Shown here piece after piece: positions 10,633 through 21,619 of a stretch of DNA of 64,000 bases (within the stretch, counting starts at the first letter, position 1; the number at the start of each line of letters is the position of its first letter). The notes beneath the pieces are model-generated. The model was given only the letters and a program-made list of their open reading frames with translations. It was not told where the DNA came from and did not search any database. Source of the stretch: Tupaia tana (Eukaryota; Chordata; Mammalia; Scandentia; Tupaiidae); NCBI GenBank assembly GCA_026018925.1, contig JAKSZU010000009.1, forward strand, positions 77,780,408 through 77,844,407, given 5' to 3'. The translations under genes and the position numbers were made by a program.

Positions 10633-12316
10633 ATACCTGATATTGTTTTATCTCTTCAACACTATCGCTGCTGGTTTTAGCCCTGGCAGTTACCTCTTCA
10701 ACACTGTCGCTGCTGGTTTTGACTCTGGCAAAACTCGAAAGTTCCTTGAACAAAACGCTCCTTGCGCATGTGCAGGTGGTAAGATCACCCATCTTTCCTT
10801 CACACCACTCTCAACAGTCACATGTTCTGGACACACTGCGTATCTCCAACAACAACCCCTTACTTGGTATTGCATTAATACACCCACTGTCTCCTCCTCT
10901 TCTACACCTGCTCAATGCACCTGTACAATTTTCAGACCTACCCTTCATGCTGCATGTTACGATCATGCCACTACTTGCATTTTCAAAAACACAACTTATT
11001 TCACAGCTACACACATTAAAACCTTTATAGATACGAACCACCTTGAAAAGCCCTGTACATCTGATACCTTAGGAAAAAACATTTGTTGGGACTTAATTGC
11101 TCCTCCCCATGTTTCTGATGGGGGTGGACCTCAAGACAAGACTAGACGACTCAAGGTACAAAAACACTTACAGGATCTCACACAAAATTTACATCCTCAA
11201 CGTTCATACAAGCCACTATCTCTACCCAAACCTAGAGTTGCTCCTTTCATTGACACTACTTTCTCACTACTTAACCTTACTCTTGCTCTACTTCAGGCTT
11301 ACAGTCCCACAATTGCTGCGGACTGTTGGCTTTTTCTCCGCCATGGTCTACAAATTCCATCAGCCCTTCCAATTGTCAACATAACTTTTCCTGTAGATCC
11401 CTCATGTTGTTCACCAACTTCGCCTTTCTTAGTTCAGCCTGTTTTCCCTTCAACCATAAGTTGTCTTTATTCTCCCTCCCGTGCTCAATCTAATGAGATT
11501 GTTCTTGGCTTCATTACATTCTCCGATTGTATTGATAAGAGAGATGTTTCCCATTCTACTGATTTATGTGCTCCTCATAATACAGTTTATGTGTGTGGCA
11601 CTAATCTGGCATACACGTTTTTGCCCAAACACTGGGTTGGTTCTTGTGTTCTTGCTGTGCTGGTTCCTGACGTTGATGTTATTAAAGGAGATGAACCAGT
11701 TCCCATTCCTACTTTTGATTTTATTCCAGGACGTTCACGCACAAGATCCAAGCGTGCCGTAATGCTCCTCCCTATTCTTGCTACCTTAGGTTTTGCTGCA
11801 GCTACAGCTACTGGTGCTGCTGGATTAGGATATTCCCTTCAGGTCAAACAATTAACTGATGCCCTTATTTCTGATGTCCACGAATTGGCTTCTACTATTA
11901 CTTTTGTCCAAGATCAACTAGATTCCCTTGCAGAAGTTGTACTCCAAAATAGACGTGGGCTAGACCTCCTTTTGGCAGAACAGGGGGGTCTCTGTCTTGC
12001 TTTACAGGAACGTTGCTGTTTTTATGCCAACAAGTCTGGCATCGTTCGTGACAAGCTCAACCAACTACAAGAAAATCTTCTGGAACGAAGAAAACAACTC
12101 ACCGATAATCCCTTTTTAACTGCATGGAATGGACTCCTCCCCATACTACTCCCCATATTTGGCCCAATTTTGGTTTTATTGATTGTTTGCTCTTTGGGAC
12201 CTGTTCTCTTTAATAAGCTCATGACCTTCATAAAACGTCATATCGATGACTCCATAAAAATGCAGCCTATCCAAGTCCACTACCACAACCTGGAGATGGA
12301 GTATCGTGGAGCCTAG
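10616..12316 (+). CDS. env: Envelope glycoprotein precursor, C/D-type (566 aa)
   Basis: The ATG at 10616 follows the splice acceptor and opens a hydrophobic signal peptide ([14 protein letters not shown]); an upstream in-frame Met at 10499 lies inside pol and is unlikely to be used. SU carries the SDGGG-X2-D-X2-R signature (residues 167-177) of the RD114/type-D interference group, whose known receptor is the ASCT2 transporter. The usual SU CXXC reads CWLF (237-240), lacking its second Cys. A furin site RTRSKR ends at 380, followed by a hydrophobic Ala/Gly-rich fusion peptide. TM has the immunosuppressive-like region and the CX6CC motif (C460, C467, C468). A membrane anchor (about 507-536) and a short basic/His-rich tail follow. 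The frame is complete. A 42-bp duplication alters the SU N-terminus. Confidence 0.96.
   Translation: MKILLKYLILFYLFNTIAAGFSPGSYLFNTVAAGFDSGKTRKFLEQNAPCACAGGKITHLSFTPLSTVTCSGHTAYLQQQPLTWYCINTPTVSSSSTPAQCTCTIFRPTLHAACYDHATTCIFKNTTYFTATHIKTFIDTNHLEKPCTSDTLGKNICWDLIAPPHVSDGGGPQDKTRRLKVQKHLQDLTQNLHPQRSYKPLSLPKPRVAPFIDTTFSLLNLTLALLQAYSPTIAADCWLFLRHGLQIPSALPIVNITFPVDPSCCSPTSPFLVQPVFPSTISCLYSPSRAQSNEIVLGFITFSDCIDKRDVSHSTDLCAPHNTVYVCGTNLAYTFLPKHWVGSCVLAVLVPDVDVIKGDEPVPIPTFDFIPGRSRTRSKRAVMLLPILATLGFAAATATGAAGLGYSLQVKQLTDALISDVHELASTITFVQDQLDSLAEVVLQNRRGLDLLLAEQGGLCLALQERCCFYANKSGIVRDKLNQLQENLLERRKQLTDNPFLTAWNGLLPILLPIFGPILVLLIVCSLGPVLFNKLMTFIKRHIDDSIKMQPIQVHYHNLEMEYRGA
10652..10735 (+). repeat. 42-bp tandem duplication in env near the signal-peptide end
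   Basis: Two adjacent 42-bp units (10652-10693 and 10694-10735) each encode LFNT(I/V)AAGF plus five or six residues. They differ at several third-position and other sites. The frame is preserved (14 codons). Confidence 0.85.
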
Positions 12317-12350
12317 ACATTGCTCCCGCCTGAGGCGCTGAATCGGTTAG

Positions 12351-12493
12351 CCAAAGACGGGTAAGAGAGTCTGAGCCTATAACAGCTGTACAGTCCTCCC
12401 ACCTAAGACAGGAAACCCATCATAGTTATGGGATTCTCCAATGACGGGTAAGGATGGACGTGGCTCGATAAACGACTCCAACCTAAGACAGGC
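12351..12493 (+). promoter_or_regulatory. MPMV/SRV-like constitutive transport element (CTE)
   Basis: The env-to-LTR spacer holds two copies each of GACGGGTAAG (12356-12365 and 12443-12452) and ACCTAAGACAGG (12401-12412 and 12481-12492), in alternating order. These are the hallmark conserved words of the two-fold symmetric MPMV/SRV CTE, in which paired internal loops bind the host export receptor NXF1/TAP and carry unspliced RNA out of the nucleus. The position between env and the 3' LTR also matches. No Rev/Rem-like ORF is seen. Confidence 0.92.
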
Positions 12494-12531
12494 ACGATTC
12501 CCCCAGGCTTTTCTCCTCTCTTTGAAAAAAT

Positions 12532-12543
12532 AAAAAAGGGGGA
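12532..12543 (+). promoter_or_regulatory. Polypurine tract
   Basis: AAAAAAGGGGGA, two bases upstream of the 3' LTR, is the expected plus-strand primer. Confidence 0.9.
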
Positions 12544-12545
12544 TA

Positions 12546-12927
12546 TGTGGAGGGCATTGCATATGGAAGCCATCTTGGGAGCTTCTTGAGAACTGTCTGC
12601 CATCTTAGAAATCTTAGGCTTCACTTCCTCATTGAGCAAACCATATTTCAGAAATCATGTAACCAACTGTTGCTAGGTAATGGGAGATTCACCCACATCA
12701 ATGATTGGCTCATACTGTTGTATCTCATTTTTGGGCAACCAATTGGTGTGCCCACCAGCCTGTATATAAAGCACTGTTTGTTCTGCAATAAAGGGAAGAC
12801 TTGATCAGCACCTCATCTTGTCTCCACTCTGTGTGTCAGTAAGAACTTCACCAGCCTAAACACAAAGGATCCCGGTTTTCACCATCCTCACCCAGGTACC
12901 CGTTCGACTGTCCTGCGGGTCGGGGCA
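12546..12927 (+). repeat. 3' LTR
   Basis: 382 bp, same ends and (by eye) same sequence as the 5' LTR. The TATA box is at 12763-12771. Identity of both LTRs argues for recent integration or recent gene conversion. Confidence 0.97.
12787..12792 (+). terminator. Proviral polyadenylation signal
   Basis: AATAAA in R of the 3' LTR. This copy would direct cleavage of the genomic and env RNAs. Confidence 0.85.
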
Positions 12928-12933
12928 ACTTCT
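12928..12933. other. Target-site duplication, right copy (ACTTCT)
   Basis: Exact repeat of 4512-4517. Confidence 0.95.
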
Positions 12934-13324
12934 GACTCTGTTCTCTTGCAAAACAACTCTGGAAGCCCTCAGGTGGTCCTCTAAAGAGATTTTTACAGGT
13001 TCATCATTCAAAACAAAGTACCCAGAACTAGAGGATGGGCTCACAGTAGCAAGAATATAGTGTAAATGTAGATAATGTCTCTAATAAGGTATAAAAAGAA
13101 ATAGAAGAGATATACCAGAGGTGACCCTAAGTTTTAGTTTTCACTCAATGAATCTGGGACTATGAGGTAAAACCTGGATGAATTCTATCATGGACAGATG
13201 AATTCATGGTAAATATTATAGAATGAAACCACAAATAACAGAAGATGCTGCAGAACCATGTCAAAGACCTAAAGGAACAACTCAGGGAAATGTCTTCTCA
13301 GATAACTTTTAAAAGCCTTCTGAA
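12934..13324. other. Unassigned flank downstream of the provirus
   Basis: No gene. The sequence is continuous with 4256-4511 once the provirus is removed. No nameable repeat. Confidence 0.4.
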
Positions 13325-13571
13325 GGGCCAGCAATTGGTGTAATGGCTTTGTCACTGGATTCCCATGTAGTCGACCACCGTTCGAGTCCCGGATCCGGTG
13401 GCTTAAACTCACGTGTGTGTGTGCCCAAGATCCTGAGAAGAGAATGGAGGAGGAGGAATTGCGGTGTGGCCATCCCCCCTGGGGGGTGATTTCTGTCTTG
13501 CTCTCTCTCTGTCTTTCTGGTAAGCACACACACCCTATAGCAAAATCCTCTGAATAAATAAATAAATAAAA
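13325..13571 (+). mobile_element. tRNA-derived SINE
   Basis: Reference description of the family: tRNA-like head with an A-box (taatggct) and B-box (GTTCGAGTCC at about 13380), then gtggcttaaactcacg, cccaagatcc, gagaatggaggag, gggggtgatttct, a CT-rich run (tctctctctgtctttct), and cctatagcaaaa before an A tail. This copy is near full length and ends in (AAAT)n. Confidence 0.9.
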
Positions 13572-13904
13572 GCTTTTTGAAATATTTAGTCCCCAGTGTG
13601 CTGTCTTAATATGAGCCCAAGGGAATACTAGTGTCCTCACCTAAATAGCAATCTAAGATTGTTTTTAAACCAATAGGTCTCTAATGTTTGGCTCCTGAAT
13701 TCATCTAAGTCTACCAGTGTAGTGAGTCACAGCAAGCTTACTTACTACTATTGAATTATCAGGAATATTTGACTCCTACAACCACCTATATCTATTAATG
13801 TAATTAGTCACAGTAAGCTTACTGATCATTACTCTGGAGATATTAGGGATCATTCTGAGATTGTTTGTATACATGATTAAGCCCTTGAGAGACTATTACT
13901 GAAG

Positions 13905-16480
13905 AATAAAATCTCTTGAGGGAGGTTCATCCAAGAAACAATGGACTCATAAAAAGGACTATCTATGAAAAATCTATAGCTAATAGTATACTTAATGGGG
14001 AAAGGCTGAAAGCTTTTTCACTAAAAAGTGGTACAAGACAAGGCTTCCCATTTTCTCCGCTCCTATTCAATGTAGTACTAGAAGTCCAAGCCAATACAAT
14101 TAGACAAGAGAAGGAAATAAAAGACATTCTAATAGTGAAGAAAGAGCTGAAATTTTCTCTGTTTACATATGACATGTTTGTATAAATATAAGACCCAATA
14201 TTATACATGAAAAATTTCTTGATGTAATAAATGCATACAGTAAAGTGGCATGATACAAAATTAACTTACAAAAATCTGTATCATTTCTATTTATAACCAA
14301 CAAGTAGACAGAGACAGAACTGAAGAATGAAATTCCATTTACCTAGCCACAAGAAGTATAAGATACTTAGTAATAAAACTAAACAAGGAAGTCAAAGACC
14401 TCTATAAGAAAAACTATGAAAATCTAAAAGAAAGGAAATAGAAAAGGACACAAAAAAGTGGAAGGACATCCATGTTCTGGATTGTCAGAATTAATAGAAT
14501 CAAAATGTCAGTTCTACCCAAAATTAATCTATATTTAATGCAATCCCTATACAATTTCAGGAGACATTCTTCACAGATCTAGAAAAGACAATCATAGAAT
14601 TTGTCTGGAATTATAGAAGACACTGTATTGCCAAAGCCATTCTGCACAAGAAGATAGGAGTGGGGGGAATCACACTTCCTGATCCCAAAAATATAGTATG
14701 AAGTTGTGATAATCAAAACAGCATGGTATTGGCACAAAAACAGACAGGAGGACCAATGGAACAGAGTAGAGACCCCAGAAATAAACCCCAAAACAATACA
14801 GCCAACTAATCTTTGACAGAGTACCAAACAATCCCGTGTAAAAAGGAAAATCTCTTTAGCAAATGGTGCTGAAAAATCTGAGTATCCACCTGCACAAAAA
14901 TTAATCAGAACCTCTATCTGTTACCATTAACAAAAATCAACTCAAAAGTGGATCAAAATCTAAACCCAATACCACAAACTATAAAACTACTGATGGAAAA
15001 CACTGGGGAAATTCTGGGAGACACTGAGGTATGTAAATACTTCTTAAGTAAGATCCACAAAGCACAGGCAATAATCCCCAAAATAGACAGGTGGTATTAC
15101 AGAAGGTTAAGAAGTTTCTGCACAGCAAAGGACACTGAAATAAGTGTGAATCAACAATCCTTGAAATGGGAGAGAATTTTTGTTAACTATGCCTCAGATA
15201 AGGGACTTATCACTAGAATACACATGGAACTCAAGCAGCTTACTCAGAAGGAAAAGATTAATCCAACTAAAAGATAGAAAAATGAGCTGAATAAACAACT
15301 CTGTAAGGAAGATATATGAACAACCAAAAAGCATCTGAAGAAATGCTCAGCATCTGTCATCATAAGGGAGATTCAGATCAAAACTACAATGAGATACGAT
15401 CTAACTGCAGTCAGAATGGTGAAGATTAACAAAAAAAAATGCTGATAAGTGCTGGAGGGAATGTAAAATGTGAAAGGGGAACACTTCTACACTGTTGGTG
15501 GGAATGTACATTTGTCCGGCCACTGTGGAGAACATATGGAGGCTCCTCAAAGACCTTCAAATAGAACTACCATATGATCCAGCAATTCTACTCCTGGGTA
15601 TCTACCCAAAGGAAAGGAGAATACTCATGCAAAAAAAGTGCTTGCACACCTATATTTATTGCAGCCTTATTCACAATTGCTAAGACATGGAATCAACCCA
15701 AATGTCCACAAATAATTGGATTATTGGATTGAAAAATTCTGGCACATGTATTCCATGGAATATTATTTAGCCTTAAAAAAACAAGTTCCTGGAATTTGAT
15801 AGAAAGTGGACAAGTATGGAAGATTTATTGCTGACTGAAGCAAGTCAGGCTATGAAAGAGATTCATCGTATATCTCCACTTAACATATAACAACTGTCTG
15901 CACTCTGTGGTAGAGACTGAAAGACTGGGGGACATAAAAGCATTAAAAATTGCGGGACCAGCAGTTGGTGTAATGGCTATGTCGCTGGACTCCCATGTAG
16001 TCGATTGGAGTTCGAGTCCCGGACCTGGTGGCTTAAACTCACTCTGGGCATGTGTGCATGCATGCCCAAGATCCAAGATCCTGGAAGGAGAATGGAGAAT
16101 GGATTGTGGCATGGCCATCCCCCTTAGAGGATGATTTCTCACTTTCTGTATCTCTGTCTCTCTCTGTCTTTCTGGCAAGAGCACGCACACAATAGCAAAA
16201 ACTTCTCAAAAAATAAAAGCATTAAAAATTATGATAAACACTAGAGACAAAGTGGAAAGAGTTTGGGAGGGGAAGAGTGCAGGAAGGAAAATTTGGAGAA
16301 AAATAGAGAGGTAAGAAATTTGTGGGACACAGATATTGTTTATTATTTGTTGATGAGGATGTGTACAATATTCTCAAATGGGCTGGACTGAGGTGAATAT
16401 CATGCTGAGTAAAGTCTCTTTGCAATCTAAATGATGTATAGTGATTAAATGTATAAATAACAATAAAAAATTTTAAAAAT
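13905..16480 (+). pseudogene. L1 ORF2 3' half and 3' UTR, sense, split by a SINE
   Basis: The sequence begins in the RT domain ([30 protein letters not shown] at 13990-14080) and runs through the L1 C-terminal domain (LDQNLNPIPQTIKLLMENTGE-like at about 14950; a VENIWRLLKDLQIELPYDPAILLLGIYP-like segment at about 15520). The 3' UTR follows. Many stops and frameshifts break it. A SINE at 15954-16213 interrupts the 3' UTR, which resumes at 16218 (gataaacactagagacaaag) and ends in an A-rich tail. Confidence 0.88.
15954..16213 (+). mobile_element. tRNA-derived SINE inside L1 3' UTR
   Basis: Full-length copy with an intact B-box (GTTCGAGTCCC at 16010). The duplicated word gcattaaaaat on both sides (15939 and 16219) is a target-site duplication. 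Confidence 0.92.
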
Positions 16481-16534
16481 TAAAAATAAAAGTAAATAAA
16501 ATGAGAACCCAGAGACTTGAAAATCATGTCAGTT

Positions 16535-16655
16535 GTGTGCCCAAGATCCCAGGAGGAAAATGGAGGAGAAGAAATTGCAGCATGGCCATCCCCTCTAAGG
16601 GAGTAATTTCTCTTTCCCTCTCTCTGTCTCTGTCATGTGTCCTATGGGGGAAAAT
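16535..16655 (+). mobile_element. Partial tRNA-derived SINE (3' part)
   Basis: Only the body remains, from gtgtgcccaagatccc to the CT-rich run and tgtcctatgg. The tRNA head is missing. Confidence 0.75.
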
Positions 16656-16942
16656 AACCTGATTTTTATAAGCAAGACGTTTGAGTGTCTTAGAAATGAT
16701 CAAATGAAAATATTTTATGCTTACAGTAAACTTAGATCATAAAAACCTAAAAGATAAGGAATTGTTTAAATTTAAACTAAAAATACTTGTTTATCAAAAG
16801 ACATTGAGTAAAACCATCACTGAAAAAAAAAAGATTAGGGTCCTATAATTTATGTAAGTACACTATATGTATAAATTTATTGAATTTAAATTTATTTTCT
16901 GTGACTTCAGGGTCTCAAGAATAATAAAACAATAGAATATTG

Positions 16943-17195
16943 GGACCAATAGATGCCATAATTATTACACTGATAGACTCCCACATTGTTGACCATGGTT
17001 TGAGCCTGGACCCTGCAACTTGAAACTCATGCCAGGAACATGTACATGCATGCTCAAAATTCCAAGAGGAGAATGGAGGAGAAGGGATTGCAGTGTGGCC
17101 ATCTCCCTTGGGGGGTAATTTCTTGCTTTCTGTCTCTCTCTCTCTTCTCTCTCTCCCTCTCTGGTGAGTGCAAAAATCTCACTTAAAAAAAGAAA
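16943..17195 (+). mobile_element. tRNA-derived SINE, diverged copy
   Basis: Head is degraded (gggaccaatagatgccataa). The body words gagaatggagga and ggggggtaatttct are retained, with a long CT run. Confidence 0.85.
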
Positions 17196-17621
17196 AATAA
17201 TAGAATATTTCCTTTAGACAACATATTAGTAGAAATTTGGAATATATTGTGTATAATGTGTTAATCTTTTACTAAAACAGCTGCAATTTTACATTTATAT
17301 ATGGCTAAAATTTTAAGAATCATACTGCTTATAATCCAATAATATTAAATTTAAGAGAAAATTAAACTTTTGGACAAATAAGAATAGACTGCATGCCAAA
17401 CACAAGGGAAGAGGTTTAATAACCAAACCTAAAGTATATGGAAGGAAAAGATGAGAGTTTGAAAATTTGACATACATCTAAGCTCAAGTTTTTAATATGA
17501 AAAGTGTAGGACACAAATCCACTTTATTAATGATATCATATTACTGATTATAAGATAAGATCTCATAATTTCTAGGGTCTATGGCGCTTTATGTTTTGAT
17601 TTCTACTTATTTTCTTTATCT
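17196..17621. other. Unassigned AT-rich sequence
   Basis: No gene or repeat recognised. Confidence 0.4.
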
Positions 17622-17622
17622 T

Positions 17623-17661
<39 letters not shown>

Positions 17662-17666
17662 TTTTT
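17622..17666. repeat. (TTTA)n microsatellite
   Basis: About eleven TTTA units, forming the expanded tail of the adjoining antisense SINE. Confidence 0.95.
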
Positions 17667-17918
17667 GGAGAGGTTTTTGCTATAGGGCCCGTGCTCTCAC
17701 CAGACAGGCAGAGAGAGACAGAGAGACAGAAAGCGAGAAATCACCCCCCAGCAGGGATGGCCACGCCGCAATCCCTTCTCCTCCTTTCTCCTCTCAGGAT
17801 CTTGGGCACGCATGCACACGCGCCTGGCGTGAGTTTTAAGCCACCAGGTCTGGGACGCGAATCGCGATCGGCTACATGGGAGTCCAGCGACATAGCCATT
17901 ACGCTAACTGCTGGTCCC
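17667..17918 (-). mobile_element. tRNA-derived SINE
   Basis: Full-length antisense copy from ggagaggtttttgctatagg to gctaactgctggtccc, close to consensus and therefore fairly young. Confidence 0.93.
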
Positions 17919-19756
17919 TCTACTTATTTTCTTGAAGATGATTTCTCCACATAATTTATTTTTTAGCTACTCTAAAGTAATCTTTCTTTACCAAACAGAT
18001 TATTATTTTCCATACCTTTATGTGTTTGCAAATGTCTTCCCTATTTCCTGGAATTTTTTTTTCATTCTCCTTTTGACTAGCATGGATGCATCAGTGGCCT
18101 GTTATATAATACAGGGTTTGTGGAAACATGGGGAGAAAGGAGAAAGAAATATTATGTAATATGATAACATATTTTAGCTACAATCTCCCTGGTAAATGTT
18201 ATTGTGACTAATAGTATGTGATTTCAGTATTGAAATACCTCCTCCTCTGTAATAGTAAACCCCTTCCACAAACAACAAACCAATTTTGGGGAGAGAGAGC
18301 AAATTGAACTATGTGCTCAATTTTTAATTTGTAACATGAGATTGCACTAAGATTTTATATTTGGTGAAAATCCAAGTAGAAATTTGAAAGGAATGCTATA
18401 TGCATTATTAGTAATTCTTAAGTGCAGAAGTATTTTGATTCCTCAGGATACAACTTTATAAAAGGATTGGCCTAAGTAGGTACCATCTTTTTTAAACTGC
18501 AAGTTGGCAATATACCACAAGGAAATAAGCAAGTAGAATGGATTGGATTAGTTTTCTCTATTCCTCTATAGTACTGAATAGGCCATCAATAAGAGAGTCA
18601 GCCAATATATGGCTTACCTACCTCCAACCTCCCCAGATAAGATGCCACTGATAATCACCTGATTTAAAATGAGACATGTTAGCAAAGAGAAACCATAAGA
18701 AAGAAGTGTCTATTTGTTTTTCAAAGTGTTGCTTTGCATCTCTAATAATTTTGCTAAGGTATTTTTAAAAATCTCTAAAAGTGATAGGCTGAATGAAAAA
18801 CTTTCTTAAGAGAGTAATGCCACTTGGCATTGTGGGTAAAACACTTACACTTACTAGATGTCAATTTGTTTATATAGAAAATCAGGAGGTTAGTTATAAT
18901 GCTGTGCTCTACAAAGAGGTAGCACTTTCAAACCTGAGGATGCAAGCCCAAAATCTCATACCTAAAAGTCTGAAAAATATTCTATATCCTTATTGTATGG
19001 AACTAACTAGATGAATTGATTATAAATTATATGTTTTACTTTTATGAAAGAAATACTTGGCAGCTTACTAGAAGAGAACTGGATATATGTAATGTAAAGG
19101 AACTTTGAAAGGTTCATAAAAAATTGAATTAAAGTACAAGTTTATTTTAATGCAAAAATGTTTAAATCCATGCATGTTAATATGTATTTTCCATGGATGT
19201 TTTGAAGATCCTTCATAGTTATATAGATTTTGATATCAAATGTTTCTCCAAATATAATATCAAGTTAATTCAGTGAGTTGGTGAGGAGTATTATGATTCC
19301 TATTTTTATTAAAAATTTATGCATAGAGTATTTCTGAAATGATACATAAGAAAATCTTAGTAAAGCTTGCTCCTGGGAAAAAGCAATAAGGTTTGATTTT
19401 CTATGGCATCTCACTTTAAATGATATTAACTATTATAGAATTTATATGTTTTACTATGTGCATGTTTTATTTTTTAAAATTTTTAGAGGAAGTTATGCTC
19501 TTTACTGTGTAACTTAGGCAAGTATAGTCATCTCTCTGTAATTTAGTTTTCTAATCTATACATTGAGAATAGTTATTGTGCTTAATAGTGCAGTACTTAG
19601 TTTCCTCATAAGAAAACATCCAGTCCATAGTTTTCTGTAGTGGAATATGACTATACTGTTATTTGAAAAGGAGAAAAAGTGTCCTGCACCACAAAAATCA
19701 CTTGCCAGCTACATTGACCATGGGTAGCCAAGTGCCATGTGGGTAAAAAATCTCTT
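17919..19756. other. AT-rich intergenic stretch
   Basis: About 1.8 kb without a supported gene or clear repeat. The short frames (17932-18159, 18793-19014) show no domain and no conserved feature. Includes a 5-6 bp tetranucleotide-poor, TTTTA-rich background. Confidence 0.5.
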
Positions 19757-20025
19757 TCTTTTTTTTTTTCTTTTTTTGGAGAGGTTTTTGCTATAGGGCA
19801 TGTGAGCTTGCCAGACAGACAGAGAGAGACAGAGAGAAAGCGAGAAATCATCCCCCAGGGATGATGGCCACGCCGCAATCCCTTCTCCTCCATTCTCCTT
19901 TCAGGATCTTGGGCACGCACACACACGCACCCAGCATGAGTTTAAGCCACCGGGTCTGGGACTCAAACCATTGTCAACTACGTGGGAGTCCAACGACATA
20001 GCCATTACGCTAACTGCTGGTCCCA
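19757..20025 (-). mobile_element. tRNA-derived SINE
   Basis: Near full-length antisense copy. It sits in tttctttttt tails and is flanked by aaaatctctttctt on both sides (19744 and 20025), a target-site duplication. Confidence 0.93.
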
Positions 20026-20187
20026 AAAATCTCTTTCTTGATAAGCAATTTATGGTTGTAAGCCAACACATATGGTGAAAAATATAGTGAAGTTATTTTG
20101 TCATTTCTTTATATATGATGTTTTTTTTATATTTATTATTATGCTACCAATTATATTAAGACATCACATCTATAAAATAATTCTTTT

Positions 20188-20445
20188 GGGACTGACAGCT
20201 AGCATAGCGGTTATATAGCTGAACTCTCACATGGCCAACAAAAGTTCAAGTCCTGGACCCAGTGGCTTGAAATTCATGCCCGGTGTATCTTCATGCATGC
20301 CCAAGATCCCAGGAAGAAAACAGAGGAGAAGGGATTATGCTGTGGCCATCCACTCTGGGGGATGATTTCTCATTTTCCCTCCCAATGTCTCTGTCTTTCT
20401 TTCTCTCCTGTGAGCATATGTGCCCTAAGGAAAAACCTCTAAAAA
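20188..20445 (+). mobile_element. tRNA-derived SINE, diverged
   Basis: Head reads gggactgacagctagcatagcgg. The body is retained with several substitutions. Confidence 0.87.
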
Positions 20446-20865
20446 TATACTGTTAAAATACAAATATATTATTTAATAATAATAAATATTTGTTGGCTTA
20501 TCCTATAGGTTTATTTTCAATATTTGATATCAAGTGTTAAAAGAAAAAAATTAGCCAAACCTAATTTAGGAGGGTTTAAATGAGCAAAAATGATTTGGGA
20601 ATTGGGCAGCCTCCAGAATAGATTCCAAGGAACTTTAAAGTGCTGCTTGGTTTAATAGCTTTTATGGACAGGAGAAGGAAAGTCATAAAATAGAATTTTA
20701 TGACTTTTGAGTAAAACATTACTGATCTTTATTTTTAATTTGCTTTGTTTCCCCAATTTAAAAATTTTACTTTCTTTTGAGTTGTTTATAGGTTCAGCAA
20801 TTTGTTAAAATATTTTTCTTGTTTGTTTTTTTAAATGGAAATATAAACTTTTCTTCCTTCCTGAC
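20446..20865. other. Unassigned AT-rich sequence
   Basis: Nothing recognised. Confidence 0.4.
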
Positions 20866-21420
20866 CTCTCTTGAATTGGAAATATTTTAGAGTATTCTTA
20901 TTTTGTGGCAGAAGGGTTATTTGCATAAGTTCAATAATGCTTGTTGCATTGAATCAGAAATTGGAAATAGTTATTATTGGACAGGGATTTGACTGGAAGG
21001 TCATATCTGAAGATCAATCAGAAAACTATGGAACTAAGGTGGATCTCAAGTAAGCCAACAGAAGCTCTTAGAAGTCTTGTTACCATAAGTAGTTCTGCCT
21101 GGCAGAGATGATTAGAGAAGCTATATGAAATAATTTATAACATAACATAACCTGGACTTTTACAGCCCAGCATTGTAATCAGTAGAGATTGCAAAAGAGC
21201 AACCACACCAGAGGATTATCTTGAGAAAGACTTTGAAGAAAGAAAAAGAGACTGATCTTTGCTAGCTGATGGTATATCACAGAATACTTGGTAGGCACCG
21301 CAGAATTGAGAAGGTTTATGTGACTAGTGTGCTGGGCATTTGCTTTTCAACAATTTGAAATGACAAATACAAACAAATGTGGAAAAATGTAAAAATTAAT
21401 TAATTAATAAAATAAGAAAA
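20866..21420 (+). repeat. Unnamed dispersed repeat, copy 2
   Basis: Parallel to 3232-3670 over its first 230 bp (see that entry). The end of this copy (aatgtggaaaaatgtaaaaatt, about 21380) also resembles the end of the insert at 30196-30451, so the 3' limit of the family may lie here. Confidence 0.5.
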
Positions 21421-21619
21421 AAGGAAAAAATAAGCAAAACAAAACAATTATAATCACTATACCAATATGTGTGATGTGAAAAGTTCAGTGATTGAATAAT
21501 AGAGGGAAGATATTCTATAGTCACAAAATGTATGTTCAATATCGTATCTCTTTTCTTAACTAGAATTTTTATCAATACCAAGATTGTTACCAAAAAATAG
21601 CATTCTAATGAAACAACAA

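Larger units (their letters stand above)
4518..12927 (+). mobile_element. Complete type-D-like endogenous betaretrovirus provirus
   Basis: The 8,410-bp element runs LTR, PBS, splice donor, gag, pro, pol, env, transport element, polypurine tract, LTR, and is flanked by a perfect 6-bp duplication. The LTRs show no difference by eye over 382 bp. All four genes are open without premature stops. The gag-pro-pol layout (dUTPase at the start of pro, G-patch at its end, two -1 frameshifts) is betaretroviral. Env is of the C/D type, with a CX6CC motif and a furin site. An MPMV-like CTE follows env. Together these place it with simian type-D retroviruses (SRV/MPMV, SMRV) rather than MMTV, IAP or HERV-K. 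The identical LTRs and open frames imply a recent germline insertion. I make no claim about infectivity. Confidence 0.97.
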
